A stretch of DNA of 64,000 nucleotides from JAWUWD01 sp034112085. Its GTDB lineage: Bacteria; Bacteroidota; Bacteroidia; Cytophagales; Cyclobacteriaceae. This document shows, piece by piece, positions 52,101 to 61,123 of this stretch. Position 1 is the first letter of the stretch. Every line of letters starts with the position of its first letter. The stretch is taken from assembly GCA_034112085.1 (NCBI GenBank), contig JAWUWD010000086.1, positions 10,122-74,121 on the forward strand, given 5' to 3'. Position numbers and translations under genes: made by a program. Below the pieces are notes generated by a model. The model made no database searches and had not been told where the DNA came from. It saw only the letters and a list, made by a program, of their open reading frames with translations.

Positions 52101-54055
52101 ACGCTCAATTTGAGATCAAGTCTGACAATCCTGATAAACCTGTCCTTCGTGGAGATGATGTAAAACTTAAATTCAACTTAGAAGAAAACTACGCCAATAT
52201 AAGTCCAGAACAAGAAGGAGCTGCGGCACTAAGTTTTCCATATGCACAGATGAACACTTCAATTACCAATGCGCGTTGGGATCTCAATCAGCAAAAAATA
52301 TTCATGCGTAAGCCAAAAAACACTCCTTTGGAAAGCTCTTATTTCTATACGGTCAACGAAGACTTGGACTCATTGAGCTTCTATGCCACCGCAGCAGAAT
52401 ATGACATGAACTCACTGGAGATGAAGGTTAGTGGAATCCCTTATATCATTGTTGCAGATGCTAAAATAACACCAGAAGGTGGTGAAGTATTAATTCATGA
52501 AAACTCGAGAATAGGACAGTTAACCAATACAACCATAATCCTCGATACTTTGAATGGCTATCATCGATTGTACGATGGAGTCATTGATATTGTCTCAAGA
52601 AACGAGTTTAGTGGTTATGCTACTTACGAGTATGTCAATGTCCTTAATGATACATTTGCTATACAAATGGAAAATTTTCATCTCGAACAGTCTCTAGACA
52701 GCGCGGCATCCAATAGCTCGTTGTTCAATAAGAAAAAAGGACTCGTCTACCGACAACATAGTGTTGCCAACGGTTCGGTAATCGATGATGACAATATCTT
52801 AGTATCACCCGGATTCTTCTTCAAAGGAGATATGATCCTCAATGCTGATAAACCCGCATTGAATCTTGATGGATATGTGAGACTTGATTTCAAAAACCAA
52901 GAACATCAAAACAACTGGGTGAAATATACCAGTGAAGGAAATCAACAGGCCGTAGTAATTTCTTACGATGACGCTACCACCGAAGGTGGTAAGCGCATAG
53001 AAGCGGGGTTGCATTTTTCTTCCCTCGACAACAACTTGTATAGCAACTTTCTAGAAGACAAAAAAGGCGTAAACGATGATGACTTCTTTACCCCCGGAGG
53101 TAGTTTGTTTTTCAATGAAGAGACCAATGAGTTTATGATTGAAGACCCAGCAAAGGCGGCCGGAGAATCATTTGCTGGTAAAGTATTTGCGTACAATGAA
53201 GATACCGATGATATAAGATTCGAGGGGCCATTAAATTTCTTCCCTCCTAAGAAAGATGCTTCTATCCTTGCATCCGGTCTAGGTAGAGGCAATCTCGAGA
53301 CTAATCAATATAATATTAATAGCTTCTTGTCAATGAACTTTGACATACCGGGGCAGGCATATCAGTATATGGCAGCTGATTTATTAGAGATCATAGAGTA
53401 TGAGGGCGTTCCTGATGGCCTGGGAGATCCAACCGAGCTGTTATATAAACTTGGTGACATAGTAGGTGACCAAATAGCCAAAGCCTATGAAGAGAGCTCT
53501 AAAGAAGAATACATTTCGATAGGATCGATTGCAAAAGAGGTAGCGCGGCCATTGGTATTTGCAGATGTCAATCTCAAATGGTCTGATGCGTACCGCGCTT
53601 TTTACAATGAAGGCAAACTAGGCCTTTCCAATATTCTATCAGTAGATGTCAATGGAGCGTTTGAAGGTTTTATGGAAATCAAAAAGGATGAAGCAGGGGC
53701 TACTATAATGAATCTGTTTTTGAAAGCATCTGCTGACTCCTGGTATTTCTTTGGATATGAAGGCGACCGCTTGATGCTGTTCTCCTCCAACAACAACTTT
53801 AACAAATATATCTCTTCCAAATCTAATGCTTCAAAAGCAAAAGCAGGAGAATTGGTTTTTTATCCAGGAAGTAAAGTGGAAGTTTTAGACTTTATCAACC
53901 GATTCAGAAGAGGTTATTATGAAATCGAAGATTATTATGACCTCGGGTCGACAGTGGAAGAAGAAGTGGAGCAAGAAGGAGGAGAAGGATTCGGGGGAGA
54001 TGATACTACTGAAGAAACTCCTGTGGAAGAGGAAGATGATGATGATGGCTTTTAA
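49166..54055 (+). CDS. Giant acidic secreted protein
   Basis: A 1629-aa protein with a signal peptide (cleavage near residue 22, QVEAQ). Residues about 175-231 are almost pure Asp/Glu with Trp at steps of about 8 (DWDDDDDDWDD, DDNWDDEEDENWDEDEE), and the C-terminus ends in another acidic tail. Between lie long repeated beta segments such as HVYYPHFTSFNSNISIKGLG and ITNARWDLNQQKIFMRKP. No enzymatic motif is seen. The beta-rich build recalls OstA/AsmA-like envelope proteins, and the acidic blocks could bind calcium. Function unknown. Confidence 0.8.
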   Translation: MRKLFFIAIFFSTTVISQVEAQRFVLPDQPDSLGSDIKALLYHQRSEAARELGDQTEQMWYDGTIGIDEQRKILDHLGRMIEKGLSPAKEFRPYFSAIANAKITEGIDTQKFGQYLNVASKVIDAYDRSLISQFFKTINTFFEHRAIYFDKSNQLLISDDSYQFEFVAPPEIIEILPEEEEPVEEEDSEEEYNEDEDWDDDDDDWDDEESDDNWDDEEDENWDEDEESGDGGSIIDALFTEEATPLEEGPVIRFDKVTLNIVTGYDSVFISNTKGALLINDRLFSGQGGRFDWPTIIKDSVESSPIYATLYDYNFEVKKSTFTANKVLLTYDERLNEAIEGTFEFKSVKHDSTHVYYPHFTSFNSNISIKGLGNENIRYQGGFSLKGHEISSSSVLSDRAQIDYIDDTGRKFKTVAPIFEFGDSVIIAKQSATTIYNGYDSLYHPSVKFKFGTTTEKLIIQKSKGTHYNTPFYESFFNMNINADIVRWDLNKDSLDISLLGGRKELAAIFESVEHFDSLDFRYLSGTYNFHPLKLLAGYSKRAGDQFYVDDLAKKYKLSENALKSAMQHMDQTGFITYNKGTGEINIKPKLFHYVKAYSGKKDYDDIIIKSKIDTASNAVYDMKEKTLLIRGVKELYLSDPLNVRIEPDSSEILLTGDRNFVFDGRIIAGNFEYIGRDYEFEYDSFLVRLGHVDSIKLYIKKKTKSGRTSKTALDNTLSPGGGSVSADVSGGSGTLYINRPDNKSGKEKLASYPQFDAGIGAVVRFNRKEILNGIYGDGVFFEAPPFAIDSLNDSDPASIKFKGVFVSDGIFPVIEEKLHVMDDYSLGFDHKVPEDGYQLFEGVGRMYGDISLNKQGIRGNGNIDFLAATLNSNDFIYYPDSVFAEGPSMEIREEEHNGVIFPQMTLTNFDLHWLPKKDSMYIYNLDEPFQLYNQSASLDGMTTMTSKGVFGKGSLITRGSEMTSDDYKFDHNQFSARHAQFEIKSDNPDKPVLRGDDVKLKFNLEENYANISPEQEGAAALSFPYAQMNTSITNARWDLNQQKIFMRKPKNTPLESSYFYTVNEDLDSLSFYATAAEYDMNSLEMKVSGIPYIIVADAKITPEGGEVLIHENSRIGQLTNTTIILDTLNGYHRLYDGVIDIVSRNEFSGYATYEYVNVLNDTFAIQMENFHLEQSLDSAASNSSLFNKKKGLVYRQHSVANGSVIDDDNILVSPGFFFKGDMILNADKPALNLDGYVRLDFKNQEHQNNWVKYTSEGNQQAVVISYDDATTEGGKRIEAGLHFSSLDNNLYSNFLEDKKGVNDDDFFTPGGSLFFNEETNEFMIEDPAKAAGESFAGKVFAYNEDTDDIRFEGPLNFFPPKKDASILASGLGRGNLETNQYNINSFLSMNFDIPGQAYQYMAADLLEIIEYEGVPDGLGDPTELLYKLGDIVGDQIAKAYEESSKEEYISIGSIAKEVARPLVFADVNLKWSDAYRAFYNEGKLGLSNILSVDVNGAFEGFMEIKKDEAGATIMNLFLKASADSWYFFGYEGDRLMLFSSNNNFNKYISSKSNASKAKAGELVFYPGSKVEVLDFINRFRRGYYEIEDYYDLGSTVEEEVEQEGGEGFGGDDTTEETPVEEEDDDDGF

Positions 54056-54100
54056 TTTCTCATTTTTTTCAAAATTTAGACCTCTATTAATGACTAACCT

Positions 54101-55063
54101 ATGAATGCAATCAATACTGCTCTTACTGAAATGCTGGGGATAAAATACCCAATCATCATGGCTCCTATGTTCCTAGTATCTAATGCTCAAATGACCATTG
54201 AGGGAATCAAAGCAGGGGCTACTGGTGCTATTCCTGCACTCAACTATCGCACAGATGCTGCGTTTCGTGCTGCACTGGACCAGATCAGGAAAGCCACTGA
54301 TGGTCCTTTTGGTATCAACTTGATCGTAAACAAGTCCAACGTTAGACTCAAGGAGCAACTACAAACTTGCGTGGACTATGAGGTAGATTATATTATCACA
54401 TCATTGGGAAGTCCTCAAAGCACGATTGAGGCTTGTGCTAATATCAAAACAAAAGTGTTCTGTGATGTCACTGAAGAAGGCTATGCGAAAAAAGTAGAAG
54501 ATCTTGGCGCAGATGCGGTCATCGCTGTCAATTCCGAGGCGGGCGGACATGCTGGTAAGATTCAATTTGCTAACCTAATACCATTGCTCACATCAACTTG
54601 TAATATCCCTGTTATATCCGCTGGAGGTGTAGGAACTGGAGCTGGGATGAAGGAAAAACTTGACTTAGGAGCTTGCGGAATTTCCATAGGCAGTCCATTT
54701 ATCGCTACTATTGAGGCTGGTGTGTCAGAAGAATATAAGCAAGCCATAGTGGATTATGGAGCGAATGACATCGTGATGACTACTAAGCTTTCAGGCACGC
54801 CTTGTTCGGTAATCAACACACCTTACGTCAAAGAAATAGGCACCGATCAAACTTGGTTGGAATCAGTACTGAACAAGAATCGTACGCTCAAGAAGTATAT
54901 GAAAATGATTACCTTCTATAAAGGCATGAAGTCATTGGAAAAAGCTGCTAATAGTGCCACCTACAAAACTGTCTGGTGTGCAGGGCCTTCCATCGAGCAT
55001 GTAAAATCCATCCGACCTGTCAGAGAAGTGATTGAGGATTTGGTGAAGGGGTATGAAGGCTAG
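54101..55063 (+). CDS. Nitronate monooxygenase-like flavoprotein
   Basis: A 320-aa FMN-dependent TIM-barrel enzyme of the nitronate monooxygenase/FabK superfamily. Features are the N-terminal LGIKYPIIMAPMFLVSNA, the catalytic-His segment NSEAGGHAGKIQF and the FMN phosphate loop PVISAGGVGTGAGMK. It could detoxify propionate-3-nitronate, or act as an enoyl-ACP reductase; sequence alone does not decide. It begins 45 nt after the giant protein gene. Confidence 0.88.
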   Translation: MNAINTALTEMLGIKYPIIMAPMFLVSNAQMTIEGIKAGATGAIPALNYRTDAAFRAALDQIRKATDGPFGINLIVNKSNVRLKEQLQTCVDYEVDYIITSLGSPQSTIEACANIKTKVFCDVTEEGYAKKVEDLGADAVIAVNSEAGGHAGKIQFANLIPLLTSTCNIPVISAGGVGTGAGMKEKLDLGACGISIGSPFIATIEAGVSEEYKQAIVDYGANDIVMTTKLSGTPCSVINTPYVKEIGTDQTWLESVLNKNRTLKKYMKMITFYKGMKSLEKAANSATYKTVWCAGPSIEHVKSIRPVREVIEDLVKGYEG

Positions 55064-55246
55064 TCCTTTAGGCTAAGCCGAGTATTACCTTGTATTTAGG
55101 GCCAAATAGTAGCAATATTTTTCATCTAGTTAGATAAGGACACTGGACCTTTTATTCAATTTTTCGTTTTAACAAACTCTGAAAATTCTCAAAACCATTT
55201 TGCGAAAATCATTCCCAGTAAAGAAAATAAGAATCAAATAGACAAA

Positions 55247-55726
55247 ATGAATCAGAGATACGTTGACTACGCGCTCTATAATATTTGGGCAAATAATAGA
55301 TTAATAAATGATTTATTAGAACAATATGACGAACTATTAGGTCATCAGTTAGTGGGGAGTTATCCAACAATTCGAGCCACCATTCTCCATATTTGGTTTG
55401 CAGAAACAGGTTGGTTATCTAGATTGAATGGTAATGATTGGGAAACCACAAAAGTCACAAAATTTGAAGGCACAAATAAAGAACTATTCAAAGAATGGCA
55501 AAACACTTCTTATGAATTCAAAACATTTGTAGATCAGTCAGAATTAGAAAAAGTAATAAATTTTGATCTCAAAGGAGAGGTATTTTCAATTCCAACACGA
55601 GAAATAATTCAAACAGTGTTTAATCACGGAAGTTTCCACCGAGGTCAAGTAGTAATGATGATGCGACAATTGGGCGTTTCAGAAATAACACAAACAGACT
55701 ACATTGAATGGGTTCGAGAAAAATAA
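55247..55726 (+). CDS. DinB-family protein (second copy)
   Basis: A 159-aa helical-bundle protein. The first helix is RYVDYALYNIWANNRLINDL; the likely metal-site histidines are in TILHIWFAETGW and FNHGSFHRGQVVMMMRQLG. It is only distantly similar to the DinB protein at 34.8 kb, so not a recent duplicate. It is monocistronic, with a preceding AT-rich region. The substrate is unknown. Confidence 0.88.
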   Translation: MNQRYVDYALYNIWANNRLINDLLEQYDELLGHQLVGSYPTIRATILHIWFAETGWLSRLNGNDWETTKVTKFEGTNKELFKEWQNTSYEFKTFVDQSELEKVINFDLKGEVFSIPTREIIQTVFNHGSFHRGQVVMMMRQLGVSEITQTDYIEWVREK

Positions 55727-55783
55727 AGAAGTTCTATTTGAAAGTAAAAAAGAGAAAGACCATAATAGCCAATCACTAATTTA

Positions 55784-56812
55784 TCAACGCACACTATATT
55801 CCTTCACGGTCTCAATAAAGCACTTTACTTTTTCAGGGTCTACATCAGGATATACACCATGACCAAGATTGGCTATGTGGCGAGAGTCTCCAAATTCATC
55901 TAACATCTTACGAGTAGCTTTTTTGACCTCATCAAACGAACCATAAAGTGCGCAAGGGTCTAGATTGCCTTGAAGTGTTTTATTAGCACCTATGAGTTTT
56001 CTAGATTCTGCTATATCCATATTCCAATCAAGTCCAATGGTCTCACAGTTGAGTTCGGATAATGCTTCTCTAGCAAAGTATGCTCCTTTAGCAAATACGG
56101 TAACTGGCACTTCTGTTATAGCATCACATATTTGACGCATATACCTCATTGAAAACTCTTCATACTGAGTTGGAGTGAGCACACCTGCCCAAGAGTCGAA
56201 TATTTGTATCAAATCAGCACCGGCAGCTATCTGTCCTTTAACATAATTGATGACACTATCAGTGATCTTTTGCAATACAGAATGAGCAACTTCAGGTTGC
56301 GTATAAAGCATATTTCTTGCCTTAGAAAAAGTTTTACTTCCACTACCCTCCACCATATAGGACAACAGCGTCCACGGTGCTCCTGCAAAACCAATCAATG
56401 GAACTCGACCAGCCAATTCTCTTTTCGTGATTTTTAGAGCTTCATATACATAATCAAGCTCCTCGCCTGACGCGACTTTAAGTTTATCTGCATCTGCCTT
56501 ATTGGAAATGGTCTTTGGGAAAAATGGCCCCTTCTTTTCAATAAGCTCATAAGGCAAGCCCATAGCTTCTGGTATCACAAGAATATCCGAAAATATGATG
56601 GCGGCATCAACACCTAGAATATCTACGGGTTGGATTGTGACTTCAGCTGCTAGTTCAGGGGTCTTCACCAATTCCACAAATCCACTCAGACTATTACGTA
56701 CTGCTCGGTATTCAGGGAGAATTCTTCCTGCTTGTCTCATCAACCAAACTGGTGTTCTTTCTGTTGATTCTCCTTTGGCCGCGCGTATCAGTAAGTCATT
56801 TTTCAATTCCAT
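55784..56812 (-). CDS. hemE: Uroporphyrinogen decarboxylase
   Basis: Converts uroporphyrinogen III to coproporphyrinogen III in heme synthesis. From ATG 56812 the protein is 342 aa, the family length; a 39-codon upstream extension is rejected. Motifs: RTPVWLMRQAGRILPEYRAV at the start, IIFSDILVIPEAMG, GFAGAPWTLLSYMVEG, and HGVYPDVDPEKV near the end. No other hem genes are near. Confidence 0.96.
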   Translation of the reverse strand: MELKNDLLIRAAKGESTERTPVWLMRQAGRILPEYRAVRNSLSGFVELVKTPELAAEVTIQPVDILGVDAAIIFSDILVIPEAMGLPYELIEKKGPFFPKTISNKADADKLKVASGEELDYVYEALKITKRELAGRVPLIGFAGAPWTLLSYMVEGSGSKTFSKARNMLYTQPEVAHSVLQKITDSVINYVKGQIAAGADLIQIFDSWAGVLTPTQYEEFSMRYMRQICDAITEVPVTVFAKGAYFAREALSELNCETIGLDWNMDIAESRKLIGANKTLQGNLDPCALYGSFDEVKKATRKMLDEFGDSRHIANLGHGVYPDVDPEKVKCFIETVKEYSVR

Positions 56813-56988
56813 TTGACAAAGATATATTATAGTGATATGATTACATACCGATCTATCTTTACTTTTTGTAAATTTGAGTTTACTAGTAGACTTTACTTCT
56901 GATGTTTGTATCAGACTGTTAGAGTACAAGTAAATAGATTCTTTGTTGTACTACACAGTGGCAGTTGCTTCAATAAAACATATAAAAC

Positions 56989-57894
56989 ATGGCTTATCTT
57001 TTTAATGACTTTAAAGGTTGGAAATCATATTGTGAAGAACATCAGATTTCACTTTATCAATCGGTGTTAGAGTATGAGATTGAACAGAAGGGACGAACTG
57101 AGGAAGAGATTTGGTCAGGTATGAGTGCCGCTTACCTTGTGATGAAAGAAGCAGTCACTACAGGTCTTACCGAAGACATGACTTCACGCTCTGGTATGAT
57201 CAATAATGGCGCAAAGAAGGTTTACAATTATAAGAAAGCCGTATTATCCAAAGAATTTCAAAATCTGATATCAAGAGCGCTTGCTGCTAAAGAAGTCAAT
57301 TCTTGTATGGGCCGAATAGTTGCCGCTCCAACAGCTGGTGCATCAGGAATTCTCCCAGGTACAATGTACACCTTACAAGAGATTCATGATTTAGAAGATC
57401 GAGTAATTTTAGAAGGATTACTTATTGGTGCGGGTATAGCCCTCATTATTGAACAAAAAGCATCACTCGCAGGAGCTGTTGGGGGCTGCCAGGCAGAGAC
57501 TGGCAGTGCAGCAGCGATGGCATCAGGAGCTATCGTTTATGCTCTAGACGGAAGCGTAGATCAAATATTCAATGCAGTAGCTATCACTATCCAGTGCATG
57601 TTGGGATTGATCTGTGATCCAGTAGCCGGATTGGTAGAAGTACCCTGTGTCGTACGTAATGCTAGTGCAGCAGCCATAGCCAACTCTTCAGCACAAATAG
57701 CATTAGCAGATATAAGTGCAGTCATCCCGGTTGATGAATGTATTGATGCTATGGGTGAGGTAGGCCAAAGTATGGAAACCAAGTACAAAGAAACAGCTAT
57801 GGGTGGTCTGGCAGCGACTTCTACTGGCCAAGCCATCTCTAAAAAAATATTGATTCAAGATATAGAAATGCTTCCTGATCAAGGGGCAGAGTAA
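56989..57894 (+). CDS. sdaAA: L-serine dehydratase, alpha subunit (iron-sulfur)
   Basis: Deaminates L-serine to pyruvate using a [4Fe-4S] cluster. The 301-aa protein matches the alpha chain of the two-chain type. The cluster cysteines are Cys167 (GGCQAETG), Cys209 (LICDPVAG) and Cys220 (VEVPC). The beta subunit is not adjacent, so it must be encoded elsewhere if the enzyme is active. Its 3' end overlaps the convergent membrane gene by 16 nt. Confidence 0.9.
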   Translation: MAYLFNDFKGWKSYCEEHQISLYQSVLEYEIEQKGRTEEEIWSGMSAAYLVMKEAVTTGLTEDMTSRSGMINNGAKKVYNYKKAVLSKEFQNLISRALAAKEVNSCMGRIVAAPTAGASGILPGTMYTLQEIHDLEDRVILEGLLIGAGIALIIEQKASLAGAVGGCQAETGSAAAMASGAIVYALDGSVDQIFNAVAITIQCMLGLICDPVAGLVEVPCVVRNASAAAIANSSAQIALADISAVIPVDECIDAMGEVGQSMETKYKETAMGGLAATSTGQAISKKILIQDIEMLPDQGAE

Positions 57895-58346
57895 TTGAAG
57901 TATTTCAACAATTCATCTCCTAGTAAAAAGATCGTCCCAGAAATAATGGTTGACCACACAACTGCACTCACCAACATATAAGTCATAATAAGCGACTTTG
58001 GTGTACGAAAAGAGGTCAAGAGCAGCGTTCCTCCAATTGGTGTTAGTAATATAGGTGTCAGAAATGCCGTCCCGATCACTCCATATTTCTTCCAGATAGC
58101 CACAAATTTGCGATTGCGCTTTGTAAATTTTTTATTCTTTTTCTTAAAAAAACGGCTAAAAATACGTTCTCGTAAAAATGTACCGAAAAAGGTAAATAAA
58201 ACTACGCTGAGCATCATACCGAGTATCGTAACTAAGATGGTCGTGATTAATGAAAATCCGGCAGCATAACCACCAAGAGGTCCTGCAATAAACTTCAGCA
58301 TCGTCAATAGTATTATTGAAAAAAACTTGATGAGTTCTTCGAACAT
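57879..58346 (-). CDS. Small membrane protein, SMR-like or COG2426-like
   Basis: A 155-aa polytopic protein with about four helices: LLTMLKFIAGPLGGYAAGFS, then TTILVTILGMMLSVVLFTFFG, a basic loop KKKNKKFTKRNRK, and IGTAFLTPILLTPIGGTLLL. The pattern resembles small multidrug-export family proteins (COG2426), which are not experimentally well characterised. It follows the Ca/Na antiporter by about 20 nt, so the two are probably co-transcribed. Confidence 0.65.
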   Translation of the reverse strand: MFEELIKFFSIILLTMLKFIAGPLGGYAAGFSLITTILVTILGMMLSVVLFTFFGTFLRERIFSRFFKKKNKKFTKRNRKFVAIWKKYGVIGTAFLTPILLTPIGGTLLLTSFRTPKSLIMTYMLVSAVVWSTIISGTIFLLGDELLKYFNYSAP

Positions 58347-58367
58347 TATTCCGTAAAGTAAGAGTAA

Positions 58368-59318
58368 TTAAGAAACTACCGTATAGGTATAGAACAGATA
58401 GGCGAATAAAAGAATTCCGCCTTCGATCCGACCAATGCTCCTGCCTGTGAGCATCATGGGGAGTACGATCAATGTTATTCCCATCATAGGTAGCATGTCA
58501 TGATCAATAATAACAGAACTCACATGTACATCTGTGATAAGGGTTGTTATTCCTAGAATTGAAAGTATATTAAATATGTTCGACCCCATTAAGTTTCCTA
58601 GGGCAAGATCTGTTTCTTTCTTCACTGAAGCGACTATGGCTGTCACCAATTCAGGGAGACTCGTGCCTAGTGCAAGCACCGTGATACCTATTACACGCTC
58701 ACTTACTCCGAGATATCTTGCCAACTCTTGAGCACCTCCGACAAACCACTCTGATCCAAAATAGAGGCCTACTGCGCCTATTGCTAGGAATACAAGATCC
58801 TTCCAAATATTTTTACCCGAACTATCAGGCAGATCAGCATTTTCTTCAATATCGCGAATCGCCTTAGTCTCTATTCTAGACCTTCTGATAATAAACACTG
58901 TGTAGGTTATAAGAAGGGAAAGAAAGATGGTTCCTTCAACTCCGGTGATCAGATTATCCTGAATTACTAAATAGAGAAGTAGTGCACTTCCCATGGCTAC
59001 CGGCCAATCAATTTTGATACTATCGCTTTGAACTCTAATCGGCTCGATAAGTGCCGTAATACCAAGTACTAAGGCTAGGTTACAGATGTTTGACCCTACT
59101 ACATTACCCATTGTAAGATCTGGACTTCCACCCAATGCTGATTTCACACTAATTAATAGTTCTGGAGCTGATGTCCCGAATGCCACGATTGTGAGTCCCA
59201 CAACCAGTGGGGATATATGCACCCTTAACGCAATACTTGAGGCCCCTCTTACTAGGAAGTCTCCCCCGAGTATAAGGACGATTAAGCCGCCAACAAGTAA
59301 TAATATGTTTGATATCAT
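58368..59318 (-). CDS. Calcium/sodium antiporter (CaCA family)
   Basis: A 316-aa YrbG-like exchanger with about ten helices in two inverted halves. The alpha-repeat motifs are GTSAPELLISV with GNVVGSNICNL, and GTSLPELVTAIVASVK with GNLMGSNIFNI. The acidic residue in each GTSxPEL is expected to bind calcium. It likely exports Ca2+ using the Na+ gradient. It sits between upp and the small membrane protein on the minus strand. Confidence 0.93.
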   Translation of the reverse strand: MISNILLLVGGLIVLILGGDFLVRGASSIALRVHISPLVVGLTIVAFGTSAPELLISVKSALGGSPDLTMGNVVGSNICNLALVLGITALIEPIRVQSDSIKIDWPVAMGSALLLYLVIQDNLITGVEGTIFLSLLITYTVFIIRRSRIETKAIRDIEENADLPDSSGKNIWKDLVFLAIGAVGLYFGSEWFVGGAQELARYLGVSERVIGITVLALGTSLPELVTAIVASVKKETDLALGNLMGSNIFNILSILGITTLITDVHVSSVIIDHDMLPMMGITLIVLPMMLTGRSIGRIEGGILLFAYLFYTYTVVS

Positions 59319-59333
59319 AAAATCTTCTCTGCG

Positions 59334-59978
59334 TTACAATTTAGGACCAAAACTAAGATCTCCAGCATCACCTAAACCAGGAACTATGTAGCTGTTTTCA
59401 TCTAGTTTTTCATCAACAGTACCTGTCCAAATTGTATGAGTTCTGTCAAAATTTTCATTAATATAATTAATTCCTTCGGGTGCAGCAATAGCGGACACCA
59501 AATGAATAGACGATGGCTCTCCGAATTTCATCAATTTCTGTAAGGTATTGACCAACGATTTACCAGTCGCAAGCATGGGATCAACTAACAAAAGAACTTT
59601 ATTGGTTAAATCTCCCACTGCTAAATAATCTGTAGATATTTCAACTTCATCTTTTCCTTCCACGCGATACGCGCCAATAAATCCGCTATCAGATTTGTCG
59701 AAAAAATTGACAAACCCATTGTAGAATGGTAAACCAGCTCTCATAATCGTGACGATCACTGGATGATTTTTCAAAAGTTCTGTTTTAGAAGTCCCAAGTG
59801 GTGTTTGTATATGGTGCTCTTCGTAGCTCAACTGTTTAGAAATTTCATAAGCCATTACTTCTCCCAGCCTTTCTAAATTATTTCTGAATCTCATACGATC
59901 ATTCTGGCAAGATATGTCTCTCAACTCTGCAATAAAATGATTGGCTATTGAGTTGGTATCACTTAGGCGTACAAGCAT
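59334..59978 (-). CDS. upp: Uracil phosphoribosyltransferase
   Basis: Salvages uracil to UMP using PRPP. The 214-aa protein has IVTIMRAGLPFYNGFVNFF, the PRPP motif LLVDPMLATGKSLVNTL, and the C-terminal GLGDAGDLSFGPKL. Its 3' end is 15 nt upstream of the antiporter gene, suggesting an operon upp-antiporter-membrane protein. It is divergent from the M42-like peptidase. Confidence 0.95.
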   Translation of the reverse strand: MLVRLSDTNSIANHFIAELRDISCQNDRMRFRNNLERLGEVMAYEISKQLSYEEHHIQTPLGTSKTELLKNHPVIVTIMRAGLPFYNGFVNFFDKSDSGFIGAYRVEGKDEVEISTDYLAVGDLTNKVLLLVDPMLATGKSLVNTLQKLMKFGEPSSIHLVSAIAAPEGINYINENFDRTHTIWTGTVDEKLDENSYIVPGLGDAGDLSFGPKL

Positions 59979-60147
59979 AAAAACTCAGTTGAATTTAGAA
60001 ATAATTACTCGAATCAAAAGTATGTAACACCCTAAGTATCACATTATTATTATTTGAGCAATTAAGATAGATAATTTATTTTTAAAACATATATAAGTGG
60101 CAGGAAAAATACAGATTACCTTTACACATTGAGAAAAAAAATCTATT

Positions 60148-61056
60148 ATGGATCTATTAAAAAAGCTTTGCAATATTCATGCACCTTCAGGAAATGAAGA
60201 GGCGATGACCCAATTCCTCCTTTCATATATTGATAAAGAAAAACACAAATGGAGTATTAGTCCTGAAATATTTCAGGGAGAGGATCTACAAAATTGCATA
60301 GTCCTGAAATTTGGAAACCCAAGAACAGCAGTTTTTGCGCACATGGATAGCATTGGATTCACCGTGAGATATGAGAATCAGCTTATCCCAATAGGTGGAC
60401 CAGATGCTCAAACAGGGTATCATCTAAAAGGTGAAGATCTCCTTGGAGAAGTTAGGTGCACGCTCAAGGAAGAGGAAGGTAATTTGTACTACGATTTTGG
60501 TCGAGCTATTTCTCGCGGAACGAATCTTACCTTCGAATGTGACTTTAGAGAAACCAAAGAATATGTTCAGAGTTGTTACTTAGATAATAGGCTTGGAGTA
60601 TACAATGCATTGAAACTTGCGGAGACTCTGCAAAATGGAGTTATCGTTTTTTCTTGCTGGGAAGAGCATGGTGGCGGTAGCGTTCCATTTTTAGCAAAAT
60701 TTATTTACGAAAAATGGGGAATCAAGCAGGCACTCATTTCCGATATCACTTGGGTTACTGGGGGTGTAACACATGGTAAGGGTGTAGCCATCTCTATGAG
60801 AGATTATAGTATTCCGAGAAAATCATTTGTAGATAAGATAGTCAGCGTAGCACATAAACACCAAGTACCTTACCAACTTGAAGTAGAATCCTCAGGAGCT
60901 AGTGATGGACGAGAACTGCAAGCCAGTCCTTACCCAATAGATTGGTGTTTCATAGGTGCTCCAGAAGACAATGTACATACACCAAATGAGATTGTCCACA
61001 AGTCAGATATTGCCTCTATGTTGCATTTATACGAGCTTCTCATGGCCGAGATATAA
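60148..61056 (+). CDS. M42-like aminopeptidase
   Basis: A 302-aa cytoplasmic metallopeptidase. Ligand motifs: His65 (FAHMDSIGF), YLDNRLGVYNA with the bridging Asp, WEEHGGGS with the general base Glu, and a late THGKGVA/HTPNEI. The layout matches the M42/glutamyl-aminopeptidase group, without the large insert domain. It probably trims N-terminal residues of peptides. It is a single-gene unit just upstream of hpt. Confidence 0.85.
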   Translation: MDLLKKLCNIHAPSGNEEAMTQFLLSYIDKEKHKWSISPEIFQGEDLQNCIVLKFGNPRTAVFAHMDSIGFTVRYENQLIPIGGPDAQTGYHLKGEDLLGEVRCTLKEEEGNLYYDFGRAISRGTNLTFECDFRETKEYVQSCYLDNRLGVYNALKLAETLQNGVIVFSCWEEHGGGSVPFLAKFIYEKWGIKQALISDITWVTGGVTHGKGVAISMRDYSIPRKSFVDKIVSVAHKHQVPYQLEVESSGASDGRELQASPYPIDWCFIGAPEDNVHTPNEIVHKSDIASMLHLYELLMAEI

Positions 61057-61092
61057 GCAAACATTTGCTATGTAAAGTGAAATCTATTCTAC

Positions 61093-61100
61093 TATCTTTG
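61093..61100 (+). promoter_or_regulatory. Candidate -7 element for hpt
   Basis: TATCTTTG matches TAnnTTTG, followed by CGCCC, and ends 23 nt before the hpt ATG. Confidence 0.5.
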
Positions 61101-61123
61101 CGCCCTTCAATCAAATCTGAGAA

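Noticed and set aside
55784..56929. Longer hemE starting at 56929
   Set aside because: The first 39 residues have no family similarity; ATG 56812 gives the standard N-terminus.
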